Notes: generated from the letters alone by a model not told the origin. Positions 1 through 9,567 are shown, counted from the first letter of the stretch. The stretch: DNA of 64,000 nt from Firmicutes bacterium AF25-13AC (GCA_003478935.1 QUFP01000013.1:1-64000); one strand, 5' to 3'. Numbers and translations are program-made.

Positions 1-120
1 GGCTACGGTCAGAGAGATGGCCAGAGACGTGACGGAAATGGTCAGGGCGGCTATGGTCAGAGAGATGGCCAGAGACGTGATGGAAATGGTCAGGGCGGTT
101 ACGGTCAGAGACGTGACGGT
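1..120 (+). repeat. 48-bp in-frame tandem repeat in the infB N-terminal region
   Basis: Two nearly identical 48-base copies (1-48 and 49-96) differ at two third-codon positions. A third, shorter copy (97 to about 120) lacks 12 bases. Each full copy encodes 16 residues, [16 protein letters not shown]. The array begins at or before the window edge, so the total copy number is unknown. Confidence 0.9.
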
Positions 121-2108
121 GCAAGGGGCCAGAGAACCGAGAGAGAAAATCTTGATTCTATGGGCACAGGAATGACCAAGAGCGAGGCAAGAGGCGGCAA
201 AGGTCTTAATAAGAAAGAGCGTGAGATTCGCGAGAAGGAAAGACAGAATCAGGAGAAGAATACCAGATTCACAGAGAATACTCGCAATATCTCTAAGATG
301 AAGCAGCAAAACAGTAAGAAGCCAGAGCCACAGCCAAAGGCAGAAGAAGATGACGGAATTAAGACAATTACAATTCCAGAGACTTTAACACTGGCAGAGT
401 TAGCTGAAGCAATGAAGCAGCAGCCGGCAGCACTCGTAAAGTCACTCTTTATGAAGGGCACCATGATGACAATTAATGCTGAGCTGACATTTGAGCAGGC
501 AGAGGAAATTGCATTAGAGTTTAACTATATCTGTGAGAAGGAAGTAAAGGTTGACGTAATTGAGGAACTTCTTCGTGAAGAAGATGATCCGGAAGAGACA
601 AAGGTTTCAAGACCTCCGGTTGTCTGTGTTATGGGTCACGTTGACCATGGTAAGACCTCCTTACTGGATGCTATTCGTTCAACTAACGTAATTTCAAGAG
701 AGGCCGGCGGAATTACACAGCATATCGGTGCTTATATGGTTAAGTGCAATGGACAGGATATTACATTCCTTGATACACCAGGTCATGAGGCATTTACAGC
801 AATGCGTATGCGTGGTGCTCAGGCAACTGATATCGCTGTACTTGTTGTTGCAGCAGACGATGGTGTTATGCCGCAGACAATCGAGGCGATTAACCATGCA
901 AAGGCAGCAGGTGTTGATATTATCGTAGCAGTAAACAAGATTGATAAGCCAACTGCAAACATCGAGCGTGTAAAGCAGGAGCTTTCTGAGTATGAGCTGA
1001 TTGCAGAGGATTGGGGTGGTCAGACCATCTTCGTTCCAGTATCTGCAAAGACACATGAGGGAATTGATACCTTGCTTGAGATGATCTTGCTTGATGCAGA
1101 GTTAAAGGATCTTAAGGCAAATCCAAATCGTAAGGCAAGAGGTCTTGTAATCGAGGCACAGCTTGATAAGGGCCGTGGACCAGTTGCAACAATCCTTGTT
1201 CAGAAGGGTACACTTCATGTTGGTGACAATGTTGCAGCAGGATCATGCTATGGTAAGGTTCGTGCAATGATCGATGACAAGGGACGCAGAGTAAAAGAAG
1301 CAACTCCGTCTATGCCAGTTGAGATTCTTGGTCTGAATGATGTTCCAAACGCAGGTGAGATCTTTGTCAACACTGAGAATGAGAAAGAGGCAAGAGCTTT
1401 GCTGAGACCTTTATTAAAGAGAACAGAGAAAAGCTTTTGGCTGATACAAAGACACAGCTTACTCTTGACAGCTTAAATTCCCAAATTAAGGAAGGAAGCT
1501 TAAAGGAACTGAATTTGATCGTTAAGGCTGACGTTCAGGGTTCTGTTGAGGCTGTAAAGCAGTCCTTATTGAAGCTGTCTAATGAAGAAGTTGTTGTTAA
1601 GATTATTCACAGTGGTGTTGGTGCAATCAATGAGTCTGATGTATCTTTGGCATCTGCATCAAATGCAATCATTATCGGATTTAATATTCGTCCAGATGCA
1701 ATGGCAAAATCAGTAGCAGAGCGCGAGAAGGTTGAGATTCGTCTGTACCGTGTTATCTATCAGGCAATCGCTGATGTAGAAGCTGCTATGAAGGGTATGC
1801 TTGATCCGATCTACGAGGAGAAGGTAATAGGTCATGCACAGGTTCGTCAGATCTTCAAGGCATCAGGTGTTGGAAACATTGCTGGTTCCTATGTAACAGA
1901 TGGTATGTTCCAGAGAGGCTGCAAGATCCGTATTTCCAGAGAAGGCGAGCAGATCTACGAGGGTTCACTGGCATCCTTAAAGCGTTTCAAGGACGATGTA
2001 AAGGAAGTAAAGGAAGGCTACGAGTGTGGTCTTGTATTTGAAAAGTTCAACGATATTCAGATTGATGATATCGTAGAGGCTTATATCATGGAAGAGGTTC
2101 CGAGATAA
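1..2108 (+). CDS. infB: Translation initiation factor IF-2 (3' part, one-base break)
   Basis: IF-2 is the GTPase that places fMet-tRNA on the 30S subunit and promotes 50S joining. The frame is open from base 1, so the true start lies upstream of the window. The visible N-terminus is a low-complexity Gly/Arg/Gln/Asp repeat followed by a charged linker, then the IF2_N-like segment, then the G domain with G1 [10 protein letters not shown] (about 637-666), G3 DTPGHEAF (about 772-795) and G4 NKID. The frame breaks near 1398-1401: frame 1 runs on to a spurious stop at 1476, while the expected sequence ([17 protein letters not shown]) continues in frame 3 to 2108. Restoring one base at the break rejoins them. 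The second half carries domains 3 and 4 (C1/C2). Since infB is essential, a sequencing or assembly deletion is more likely than a real lesion. It heads an infB-rbfA-nrnA-truB-ribF run. Confidence 0.95.
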
Positions 2109-2121
2109 GCTGCAACAAAAC

Positions 2122-2150
2122 AAAGCCATGGCAGCAATGTCATGGCTTTT
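2122..2150 (+). terminator. Hairpin between infB and rbfA
   Basis: AAAGCCATG (2122-2130) pairs perfectly with CATGGCTTT (2141-2149) around a 10-base loop. The T-run after it is very short, so it may be a weak terminator, an attenuator or a 3'-end stabiliser inside the operon. Confidence 0.5.
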
Positions 2151-2172
2151 CAAAGATAGTTAAGGAGAAAAT

Positions 2173-2571
2173 ATGCGTAAAAATAGTATTAAAAATATCA
2201 GAATTAACGCTGAGGTTCAGAGAGAACTCAGCCGTATTATCCAGCAGGAAATTAAAGATCCAAGAATCCATCCGATGACAACAGTTGTCATGGCAGAAGT
2301 TACGCCTGACTTAAAGTATTGTAAGGCTTATATCAGTGTTTTAGGAAACGAGGAAGCACAAAAAAGCACAATGGAAGGTTTGAAAAATGCAAAGCCTTAT
2401 ATCAGAAGAATGCTTGCATCATCTGTAAATTTGAGAAACACACCAGAACTTACTTTTGTGTTAGACCAGTCCATCGAGTATGGTGTTCATATGACGGGTC
2501 TGATTGATGCAGTTGCAAATGAGCTTGCAGCTAAAGAGCCGGCAGAAAGCTCCGAGGGAAAGGAGGCATAA
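2173..2571 (+). CDS. rbfA: Ribosome-binding factor A
   Basis: RbfA is a small KH-fold protein that binds immature 30S subunits and assists 16S rRNA 5'-end maturation. The 132-residue product has the usual family length and the typical opening (RINAEVQRELSRIIQQEIKD) and central segment (VTPDLKYCKAYISVLG). It ends in a short charged tail, also common in the family. The ATG is preceded by AAGGAG (2161-2166). It lies 64 bases after infB and four bases before nrnA, as in many Firmicutes, which supports one transcript. Confidence 0.95.
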   Translation: MRKNSIKNIRINAEVQRELSRIIQQEIKDPRIHPMTTVVMAEVTPDLKYCKAYISVLGNEEAQKSTMEGLKNAKPYIRRMLASSVNLRNTPELTFVLDQSIEYGVHMTGLIDAVANELAAKEPAESSEGKEA

Positions 2572-2574
2572 GCG

Positions 2575-3561
2575 ATGGAAAAACGCCCGAACGACACAAT
2601 AGAGATGCTGCGTGCGGAGTTTGCAAATGCTAGAAAGACAGCAATTGTAGGCCATCTTCATCCAGACGGAGACTGCATCTCCTCGTGTCTTGCCCTGTAT
2701 CACTATTTAAAGGATAATTATGGTTATGAGGCAGATGTGTACTTAGAGCCATATCCATCTGTTTTTGATATGCTCCCAGATACAGCAGTTATTCGTCATA
2801 CTGTCAAGCCTGAGGTATATGATGTTGTGTATTCCATTGATTGCGCAGATGCAGACCGTATTGGTGCAGGAAAAGAACTTTTTGACAGTGCAAAGAAGCG
2901 TGTAATGATCGATCATCATATCAGTAATCCTATTTTTGGTGATGTTAATTATGCAAAGGGTGAGATCGGTTCCGCATGTGAGGTGCTTTATACACTTTTC
3001 GAGGAAGATAAGATCAACTACAACGTGGCGATGTGTCTTTATACAGGAATGGTTCACGACACTGGCGTGTTCCAATATTCCAATGTTACACCAGATACAC
3101 TGACACGTGCAGCAAAGCTGATTGCCTTTGGCATTCCATTTACTGATTTGATTCAGAAGACTTTTTACGAGAAGGGCTTTAATGAAGCAAGGGCGAGCGC
3201 TTATGCAATATCTAAAGCCGCGCAGCTTCTTGATGGCTTTTTTGTATGGTCTTATATGACAATTAAGGAGATGGAGAGATTTCAGATCACATCTGCAGAA
3301 CTTGACAGCGTTGTAAGTGAGCTTCGCAATATTCGTGGCGTAGATACAGCAGTATTCTTATATGAGATAGAGTCGGGCGTATGGAAATGCAGTTTCCGCT
3401 CAAACCATGTTGTGAATGTCAGTGAGCTGGCAGTTTCATTTGGCGGCGGCGGTCATGTTCGTGCATCAGGATGCACATTTGATCATCAGGAACCGGATGA
3501 GATTATTACAGAGATCATAAATCGCATTCCGAAGGAGGATTATGCAGGCAGAGCATTATAA
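2575..3561 (+). CDS. nrnA: DHH-family oligoribonuclease / pAp phosphatase
   Basis: This is an NrnA-type DHH/DHHA1 phosphoesterase that degrades nanoRNAs and often pAp or cyclic-dinucleotide products in the cytoplasm. Visible motifs are HPDGDC (about residues 29-34), DCAD (about 97), DHHIS (about 112-116), HDTGVF, and the DHHA1 substrate loop FGGGGHVRASG (about 289). The length of 328 residues is normal for the family. Its start lies four bases after rbfA, and its 3' end overlaps truB by 20 bases, indicating translational coupling. Substrate preference within the family cannot be read from the sequence. Confidence 0.92.
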   Translation: MEKRPNDTIEMLRAEFANARKTAIVGHLHPDGDCISSCLALYHYLKDNYGYEADVYLEPYPSVFDMLPDTAVIRHTVKPEVYDVVYSIDCADADRIGAGKELFDSAKKRVMIDHHISNPIFGDVNYAKGEIGSACEVLYTLFEEDKINYNVAMCLYTGMVHDTGVFQYSNVTPDTLTRAAKLIAFGIPFTDLIQKTFYEKGFNEARASAYAISKAAQLLDGFFVWSYMTIKEMERFQITSAELDSVVSELRNIRGVDTAVFLYEIESGVWKCSFRSNHVVNVSELAVSFGGGGHVRASGCTFDHQEPDEIITEIINRIPKEDYAGRAL

Positions 3562-4480
3562 TGGACTAATTGCGGTCTGGAAGGAGCAGGGATACACCTC
3601 ACATGATGTGGTGGCAAAGCTTAGAGGTATTTTGCACCAGAAAAAAATTGGTCATACTGGTACACTCGATCCGCAGGCCAAAGGTGTTCTGGCTGTTGGA
3701 TTAGGTCTTGGAACAAAAACATTTGATCTATTGCCGGATCACTGGAAAACTTACGAGGCAGAGGTAACATTTGGTGTTCAAACAGACACGGAGGATATCT
3801 GGGGAAATGTTTTAAAGATACATGATGTTTCAAAAACGCCGGAAGAGATTATACAGGCAATTTGTTCCTTTGGGGGAACTTATGATCAGATACCGCCTAT
3901 GTATTCAGCAAAGAAAATTGATGGAAAAAAATTGTACCAGCTTGCAAGAGAAGGAAAAATTGTTGAGCGAAAGGCAGTACCAGTCACGTTAAAGGATATT
4001 CAGGTTTTATCTGTAAAAGACAACAAGGCACGTTTTATTGTCACCTGCTCTGCCGGAACATATATCCGTACACTTTGTGTCGATATCGGAAAAAAGCTTG
4101 GCTGCGAAGCCTGCATGAGCAGTTTAACAAGAGTTATGGCAGGTGGATTTTCAAAAGAACAGGCGTTGACACTCGAAAAAATAAAAGAGCTTGCCGATAA
4201 AAATGAACTGGAGAGCCGCTTAATTAGCATTGACACTGCCCTTGGTCATTTTCCAAAAGTAATCGCATCAAACGAATTTGAAAAACAGCTCAAAAATGGA
4301 AATGCGATAAGCAGTAATGCTGTTTTGGGGTTACAAGAGGCATCTATAGATGTTTGCAGTCATGATATTTGCGTGCGCCTGTATCTAAATAATAATGGAC
4401 TAGACGAATTTATAGGTGTATATCATCTTGACAAAAGCAGTCGTTTACTGAAGCCTGTAAAAATATTCTATCGAAATTAA
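3542..4480 (+). CDS. truB: tRNA pseudouridine(55) synthase
   Basis: TruB converts U55 of the tRNA T-loop to pseudouridine. The catalytic motif GHTGTLDPQAKGVL is present, with the nucleophilic Asp at about residue 43. The substrate-loop motif YDQIPPMYSAKKIDGKKLY and the conserved CSAGTYIRTL segment follow. The usual KPxGxTS N-terminal motif reads KEQGYTS here, a variant common in Clostridia. The 312-residue length is typical. The ATG at 3542 lies inside the end of nrnA, with GGAGG (3534-3538) as a plausible ribosome binding site. Confidence 0.95.
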   Translation: MQAEHYNGLIAVWKEQGYTSHDVVAKLRGILHQKKIGHTGTLDPQAKGVLAVGLGLGTKTFDLLPDHWKTYEAEVTFGVQTDTEDIWGNVLKIHDVSKTPEEIIQAICSFGGTYDQIPPMYSAKKIDGKKLYQLAREGKIVERKAVPVTLKDIQVLSVKDNKARFIVTCSAGTYIRTLCVDIGKKLGCEACMSSLTRVMAGGFSKEQALTLEKIKELADKNELESRLISIDTALGHFPKVIASNEFEKQLKNGNAISSNAVLGLQEASIDVCSHDICVRLYLNNNGLDEFIGVYHLDKSSRLLKPVKIFYRN

Positions 4481-4513
4481 TACCAGGCAGCGATAAAGAA
4501 AAGGAGACCAACG

Positions 4514-5482
4514 ATGCAGGTAATTTGCAATACAGAGGATTTTCAAATCACAGAGAAGACCGCGGTCACGCTTGGTAAATTTGACGGAATCCATAAAGGT
4601 CATCAGCGTCTTTTAAATGCTTTGCTTGAAAAGAAAAAGCAGGGACTAAAGACTGTAGTGTTCACATTTTTTGTGCCGCCAATTCCGGGACGTGAGGATG
4701 TGCGTCAGCTGACACCAAATGATGAGAAAAAGAAATTTCTAGAAGCTTATGGAATAGATTATCTCATTGAATATCCATTTACCGAAAAGGTTCGCCATAC
4801 TGCGCCAAAAGATTTTATCCGGGAAATTTTATGTAAAAAACTTTGCGCGGCATTTGTTGCAGCAGGACCAGATTTTTGTTTTGGCTATGAGCGAAAAGGA
4901 AATGTAGCACTTTTAGAAAAAATGTCATCCTTATGTGGTTATGAATTTGAAGTGTTTGATAAGGTCTCTTATAAAGGAGAGCCAATCAGCAGCAGCAGGA
5001 TTCGTGCATGCATCAGTGAGGGACAGATGGAGGATGCGTGTGAAATGCTTGACCGTCCGTTTTCACTTAGTGGTACAGTTATTCACGGAAAAGCAATTGG
5101 TCATACTATAGGCTTTGCAACAATGAATCTTGTCTGGCCGGAAGATAAGCTGCTTGTTCCAATAGGCGTATATCTTTCAAAGGTGAAGATTGGGGGAAAC
5201 ACATATCAGGCAATTACAAATGTTGGTCATCGCCCAACAGTTGAAAAAGATGCCGCAAAATCTGATTTACTTTTAGAAGCACATCTGCTACAATATAGCC
5301 AAATGGCGTATGGTGAGGAAATTGAGGTTAGTCTCTTCCATTATGAGAGACCAGAGGTGCGCTTTTCTGGCCTTGATGCACTAAAAGAGCAGTTAAAAAA
5401 AGATACCCTTGCATGCGTTACTTATTTTGAAGAGAGGGGAAACGATGGCAAAAAGGAAGGATTCATCGAAGAAAAAGCGTAA
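4514..5482 (+). CDS. ribF: Bifunctional riboflavin kinase / FAD synthetase
   Basis: RibF phosphorylates riboflavin to FMN and adenylylates FMN to FAD. The N-terminal nucleotidyltransferase domain has GKFDGIHKGHQ (about residues 21-31) and the SSSRIR motif. The C-terminal kinase domain starts near GTVIHGKAIGHTIGF. Its usual GFPTAN motif reads GFATMN, so two normally conserved positions differ, although the core Thr and Asn remain. The length of 322 residues is normal. The gene follows truB by 33 bases with AAGGAG ahead of the ATG, and its last 38 bases overlap the next gene. Confidence 0.93.
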   Translation: MQVICNTEDFQITEKTAVTLGKFDGIHKGHQRLLNALLEKKKQGLKTVVFTFFVPPIPGREDVRQLTPNDEKKKFLEAYGIDYLIEYPFTEKVRHTAPKDFIREILCKKLCAAFVAAGPDFCFGYERKGNVALLEKMSSLCGYEFEVFDKVSYKGEPISSSRIRACISEGQMEDACEMLDRPFSLSGTVIHGKAIGHTIGFATMNLVWPEDKLLVPIGVYLSKVKIGGNTYQAITNVGHRPTVEKDAAKSDLLLEAHLLQYSQMAYGEEIEVSLFHYERPEVRFSGLDALKEQLKKDTLACVTYFEERGNDGKKEGFIEEKA

Positions 5483-6716
5483 AGGCTCAGGCAATGGACT
5501 TCTGATTGCAGCTGTGCTGCTGACAATATTATTTCTGGCAGGCGTAATGAGCCTTGGAGCTTTGTATTATCTTGAGAAAAACAAAGAAAAACCGCAGACC
5601 ATTCCGCCAAAGATAACAGAGGCTGCTGCTGTTGTGACACAGACAGAAGAACAGACAAAGGAGTCTGATAACAAAAATACAGGCGAAGATTCACAGGGGG
5701 AATCTGTTTTGGAAAAACAAAGTGAGGAAACGTCTGAAAGTGAGTCAGAGCTGGAGATGTCTTCTGAATCAGAAAGTCAGACAAAAGAAGATGAGTCTGA
5801 GTCAGAAGAGGAAAGCACAGAGGAAGAATCAACTGAGAGTGAAGAAGTTCGAGAGGCAAAGGAAGCTGTTCTTGAAAAGTATAAAAATCTCGGTATGATC
5901 ACTGGTGTGCGCAATTATTTGAATATGAGAAAAGGACCGTCAACTGATTATGAGATTTGCGGTGTAATTTTCAAAAATTGTGCCGTAGAAATCTTAGAGG
6001 AAAAGGACGGCTGGATGAAGATTGAGTCTGGCGGTGCGACAGGTTATGTTTCTGCTGAGTATGTTACGACAGGAGAGAAAGCAAGAAAGCTTGCGCTTTC
6101 AAGTATGAAATATATGGCAGAGATCCTGACAGATTCTGTTGATGCATTATATGAGCCAAAGGAAGGTGCAGACGTTATTACGACTTTCTTAAAGGGTGAG
6201 CGCTATGATATAAATGGAGAGACAAAGGACTGGGTTGAGATCGAAGCTGTTACGGAGCTGTCCGGATATGTAAAAAGAGAAACAGTTTACACAGGATATT
6301 TCCTTGATGAAGCAATTTACTTCTCACTTGATGGTGTATCAGAAACTCGACAGGATCTTATTCGAAAAGCATTTGAATATTATGGCGGCACTTACGTCTG
6401 GGGAGGCAAGCAGCTGACGGCAGAGGGCGGTGTGGACTGCTCAGGTTACACAATGTGTCTGTATAAACTCTTTGGCGTGCAGCTTCCAGAGTTTTCTGGT
6501 GCGCAGGCAGAGGTAGGTATGACTGTTGATGAAGATACGATTCGCCCTGGCGATTTGATATTCTATGTCGGCCGTTACCCTGGTGTGATTGGTCATGTCG
6601 CAATTTATATTGGAAATGGCAAGATCATTCATGCAGCATCTGAGTCAAAGGGTATCTGTGTCAGCAGCTGGAAATATGGTCCGCCTGTCATCATGAAAAA
6701 TGTGATGGGAGATTAA
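5445..6716 (+). CDS. Membrane-anchored SH3b-NlpC/P60 cell-wall hydrolase
   Basis: This is a predicted extracellular peptidoglycan endopeptidase of 423 residues. A positively charged N-terminus precedes one membrane segment (about residues 17-38). A long Ser/Glu-rich linker (about 60-140) follows, then a bacterial SH3 domain (GVRNYLNMRKGPSTDYE), a second degenerate SH3-like stretch, and a C-terminal NlpC/P60 domain. The catalytic Cys is in DCSGY (about 330), and the His residues are in GHVAIYIG (about 382) and KIIHAA (about 395). An upstream in-frame ATG at 5409 exists, but the start at 5445 has GAGAGGGG just before it and gives a standard signal-anchor. The gene overlaps the end of ribF. The substrate bond is inferred from the family. 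Confidence 0.88.
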   Translation: MAKRKDSSKKKRKGSGNGLLIAAVLLTILFLAGVMSLGALYYLEKNKEKPQTIPPKITEAAAVVTQTEEQTKESDNKNTGEDSQGESVLEKQSEETSESESELEMSSESESQTKEDESESEEESTEEESTESEEVREAKEAVLEKYKNLGMITGVRNYLNMRKGPSTDYEICGVIFKNCAVEILEEKDGWMKIESGGATGYVSAEYVTTGEKARKLALSSMKYMAEILTDSVDALYEPKEGADVITTFLKGERYDINGETKDWVEIEAVTELSGYVKRETVYTGYFLDEAIYFSLDGVSETRQDLIRKAFEYYGGTYVWGGKQLTAEGGVDCSGYTMCLYKLFGVQLPEFSGAQAEVGMTVDEDTIRPGDLIFYVGRYPGVIGHVAIYIGNGKIIHAASESKGICVSSWKYGPPVIMKNVMGD

Positions 6717-6726
6717 GAAAAAACCT

Positions 6727-6755
6727 TTGACAAAGAGCAATTTCTGTGATAGTAT
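6727..6755 (+). promoter_or_regulatory. Promoter of rpsO
   Basis: TTGACA (6727-6732) is followed by a 17-base spacer and TAGTAT (6750-6755). The transcript would have an 80-odd-base leader before rpsO. GCCCcAG (about 6773-6779) can pair with CTGGGC downstream, a possible S15 autoregulatory fold, which I cannot confirm. Confidence 0.75.
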
Positions 6756-6844
6756 ATCACATGTGTGCGCCATGCCCCAGCAACAGGATACTCCAACCAT
6801 TGCCTGGGCAAAGGTCAGAATAAAAATATTAGGAGGAATTAACA

Positions 6845-7111
6845 ATGATTTCCAAGGAAAAGAAAGCTGAAATTATCGCTGCTTACGGCAGAACACCAGA
6901 GGATACCGGATCACCGGAGGTTCAGATCGCTATCTTAACAGCACGTATCGCTGAGCTTACCGCTCATCTTCAGGAGAACCCGAAGGATCATCATTCCAGA
7001 AGAGGTCTGCTGATGATGGTAGGACAGAGAAGAGGTATGCTGGACTACTTAAAGAGCAAGGATATCGAGGCTTACCGTACCTTAATCGAGAAGTTAGGTA
7101 TTAGAAAGTAA
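6845..7111 (+). CDS. rpsO: 30S ribosomal protein S15
   Basis: S15 binds the 16S rRNA central-domain three-way junction early in 30S assembly. The 88-residue product matches the family throughout, including GSPEVQIA, the helix-loop [15 protein letters not shown] and the end [25 protein letters not shown] (6832-6837) precedes the ATG. The gene has its own promoter and is followed by two strong hairpins, so it is probably transcribed alone or with partial read-through into pnp. Confidence 0.98.
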   Translation: MISKEKKAEIIAAYGRTPEDTGSPEVQIAILTARIAELTAHLQENPKDHHSRRGLLMMVGQRRGMLDYLKSKDIEAYRTLIEKLGIRK

Positions 7112-7116
7112 TTTGT

Positions 7117-7200
7117 AACTATTAAGAGCCAGGCAGATTCAAAGAAAAAATCGAGGGGCTCTGAATAGTTTAACGATTAGGGTGGAGAAATCCACCCTAT
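7117..7200 (+). terminator. Two hairpins after rpsO
   Basis: The first hairpin pairs AACTATT (7117-7123) with AATAGTT (7164-7170) and AGAGCC (7125-7130) with GGCTCT (7157-7162). The second is a perfect 9-bp stem TAGGGTGGA/TCCACCCTA closed by a GAAA tetraloop (7178-7199) with a T-rich stretch after it. The second looks like the rho-independent terminator. Confidence 0.8.
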
Positions 7201-7211
7201 ATTTGTATCAA

Positions 7212-7342
7212 GACAGCGATGGAAAATGATGACAAAATAGTGTCGCTGTCATGGTCGTATTTGAAGGCAGAAGTGCTCCGAGACCGCTCAAGAACAGATA
7301 AGCGCTGTTTATCTGCTGTTTAGTAGTTTCGGCACCTTCTGC
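7212..7342 (+). promoter_or_regulatory. Structured pnp leader
   Basis: Two hairpins precede pnp. GACAGCGA (7212-7219) pairs with TCGCTGTC (7243-7250). A second, longer arm pairs GCAGAAG-TGC (7267-7276) with GCACCTTCTGC (7332-7342, one bulge), enclosing CAGATAA/TTATCTG (7295-7301 and 7309-7315). In enterobacteria a hairpin in the rpsO-pnp interval is cut by RNase III and used by PNPase for autoregulation. A similar role here is inference from position only. Confidence 0.55.
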
Positions 7343-7390
7343 AAAAAAGATAAACGTTGTGCAAAAAAGATGCACAGGAATGAGGACAAT

Positions 7391-9478
7391 ATGTATAAGA
7401 GTTATTCTATGGAACTCTGCGGCCGTACCCTTACGGTAGATGTAGGCAGAGTAGCAGCTCAGGCGAATGGCGCTGCATTTATGCATTATGGCGACACTGT
7501 TGTATTATCTACTGCAACAGCATCAGAAGAGCCAAGAGACGGCATTGATTTCTTCCCGCTTAGCGTAGAGTATGAGGAGAAGATGTACGCAGTTGGAAAG
7601 ATTCCAGGCGGCTTCAATAAAAGAGAGGGAAAGGCAAGCGAGCATGCAATTTTAACCTCACGTGTTATTGACCGTCCTATGCGTCCGCTGTTCCCGAAAG
7701 ATTACCGTAACGATGTAACATTAAACAACATGGTTATGAGTGTTGATCCAGACTGCAGCCCAGAGATCACTGCAATGCTTGGTTCTGCTATTGCAACTTG
7801 TATTTCTGACATTCCATTTGATGGCCCGACTGCCAGCACAAGAGTTGGTATGGTTGACGGAGAGCTTGTATTTAATCCAACCAGCGCACAGAGAGCAGTA
7901 TCTGATCTTGAGCTTACTGTTGCATCCACAAGAGATAAGGTTATCATGATCGAGGCCGGTGCAAATGAGATTCCGGAAGCAAAGATGATCGAAGCTATTT
8001 TTGCTGCACATGAAATCAATCAGAAGATTATTGCTTTTATCGATACAATTGTTGCAGATTGTGGAAAGCCGAAGCATTCTTATCAGTCATATGATGTAGA
8101 TGCAGAGCTTTGGGAGGATATGACTTCCTTTATTCCGGGACCAGAGATGGAAGAGGCTGTATTCACAGATGAGAAGCAGGTTCGTGAGGAGAATATCCGT
8201 GTATTAAAGGAGAGATTAAAGGAGCGTTATGAGGAGACACATCCAGAGTGGATTCCAATGCTCGGTGAGGCTCTCTATAAGTATCAGAAAAAGACTGTTC
8301 GCAAGATGATCTTAAAGGATCACAAGAGACCAGACGGCAGAGCAATCACTCAGATTCGTCCGCTTGCAGCAGAGATTGACATGATTCCGAGAGCACATGG
8401 TTCCGCTATGTTCACCAGAGGACAGACTCAGATTTGTGATGTTGTTACACTGGCACCGCTTTCAGAGGCACAAAAGATTGATGGTCTTGATGAGAACGAG
8501 ACAAGCAAACGCTACATGCATCAGTATAATTTCCCGGCTTATTCTGTAGGAGAAACAAAGGTTTCCAGAGGTCCGGGAAGACGTGAGATCGGTCATGGCG
8601 CACTGGCTGAGAGAGCACTTGTTCCGGTTCTTCCATCAGCAGAAGAGTTCCCATATGCAATTCGTGCCGTATCTGAGACATTCGAGTCTAATGGTTCTAC
8701 ATCTCAGGCTTCCATTTGTGCATCCTGTATGGCACTTATGGCAGCAGGTGTTCCGCTTAAGGCTATGGTTGCAGGTATTTCCTGTGGTCTTGTTACTGGC
8801 GATACCGATGATGATTACATCGTTTTGACTGATATTCAGGGTCTTGAGGACTTCTTTGGCGATATGGACTTTAAGGTAGCAGGTACTCATAAGGGTATCA
8901 CTGCAATCCAGATGGATATCAAGATTCATGGTCTGACAAGAGCCATCATTGAGGAGGCAATTGCAAGAACAAGAGAAGCAAGATTCTATATCATGGATGA
9001 GGTTATGTCCAAGGCAATCGCAGAGCCAAGACAGACAGTTGGAAAGTATGCACCGAAGATCGAGATGATGACTATTGATCCGGCTACAATCGGTGATGTT
9101 GTTGGAAAGCAGGGTAAGGTAATCAATCGTATCATCGCTGAAACTGGCGTAAAGATTGATATCACAGATGATGGAAATGTTTCTATATGTGGTACAGATG
9201 CCGATATGATTGCAAAGGCAATGAAGACCATTGAAATCATCACTAGCGATTTCGAAGAGGGACAGGTTCTTGAGGGTACTGTTATCAGTATCAAGGACTT
9301 CGGCGCATTCCTTGAGTTCGCACCAGGCAAAGAGGGTATGGTTCATATCTCCAAGATGTCTGATAAGCGTGTAGAGAAGGTTGAGGATGTTATTTCCTTA
9401 GGACAGGTTGTAAAGGTTGTATGCCTTGGTAAGGATAAGATGGGCAGATTCAGCTTCAGCATGAAGGACGTAAAATAA
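7391..9478 (+). CDS. pnp: Polyribonucleotide nucleotidyltransferase (PNPase)
   Basis: PNPase degrades RNA phosphorolytically from the 3' end. The 695-residue product has two RNase PH domains separated by the helical linker, then a KH domain (GKQGKVINRIIAETG near residue 570) and an S1 domain (GTVISIKDFGAFLEF near 625). The second PH core contains the conserved GPGRREIGHGALAERAL. The ATG at 7391 follows GAGGAC and gives the usual MYKSYSMEL-type start, whereas an in-frame ATG at 7370 has no clear site. Order after rpsO is the common bacterial arrangement. Confidence 0.97.
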   Translation: MYKSYSMELCGRTLTVDVGRVAAQANGAAFMHYGDTVVLSTATASEEPRDGIDFFPLSVEYEEKMYAVGKIPGGFNKREGKASEHAILTSRVIDRPMRPLFPKDYRNDVTLNNMVMSVDPDCSPEITAMLGSAIATCISDIPFDGPTASTRVGMVDGELVFNPTSAQRAVSDLELTVASTRDKVIMIEAGANEIPEAKMIEAIFAAHEINQKIIAFIDTIVADCGKPKHSYQSYDVDAELWEDMTSFIPGPEMEEAVFTDEKQVREENIRVLKERLKERYEETHPEWIPMLGEALYKYQKKTVRKMILKDHKRPDGRAITQIRPLAAEIDMIPRAHGSAMFTRGQTQICDVVTLAPLSEAQKIDGLDENETSKRYMHQYNFPAYSVGETKVSRGPGRREIGHGALAERALVPVLPSAEEFPYAIRAVSETFESNGSTSQASICASCMALMAAGVPLKAMVAGISCGLVTGDTDDDYIVLTDIQGLEDFFGDMDFKVAGTHKGITAIQMDIKIHGLTRAIIEEAIARTREARFYIMDEVMSKAIAEPRQTVGKYAPKIEMMTIDPATIGDVVGKQGKVINRIIAETGVKIDITDDGNVSICGTDADMIAKAMKTIEIITSDFEEGQVLEGTVISIKDFGAFLEFAPGKEGMVHISKMSDKRVEKVEDVISLGQVVKVVCLGKDKMGRFSFSMKDVK

Positions 9479-9486
9479 AATTTTAA

Positions 9487-9523
9487 GAAAAAGATGTTGT
9501 TGAATTTCGGCAGCATCTTTTTC
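9487..9523 (+). terminator. Terminator after pnp
   Basis: GAAAAAGATG (9487-9496) pairs perfectly with CATCTTTTTC (9514-9523), extended inward by G-T pairs. The T-run is partly inside the stem, so it could act in either direction. Confidence 0.75.
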
Positions 9524-9567
9524 CACTTTTGATCTTACAAACAATTTGAGAAAGGTATGGTTTTTAT

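Noticed and set aside
1398..1476. Programmed ribosomal frameshifting in infB, ftsK, murE or prkC
   Set aside because: No slippery heptamer with a downstream structure is evident at the breaks, all need the same one-base addition, and none of these genes is known to use recoding.
8636..9346. 236-codon minus-strand open frame opposite pnp
   Set aside because: It has Cys/His/Asn-rich composition typical of the antisense of a conserved gene, no ribosome binding site and no recognisable domain.
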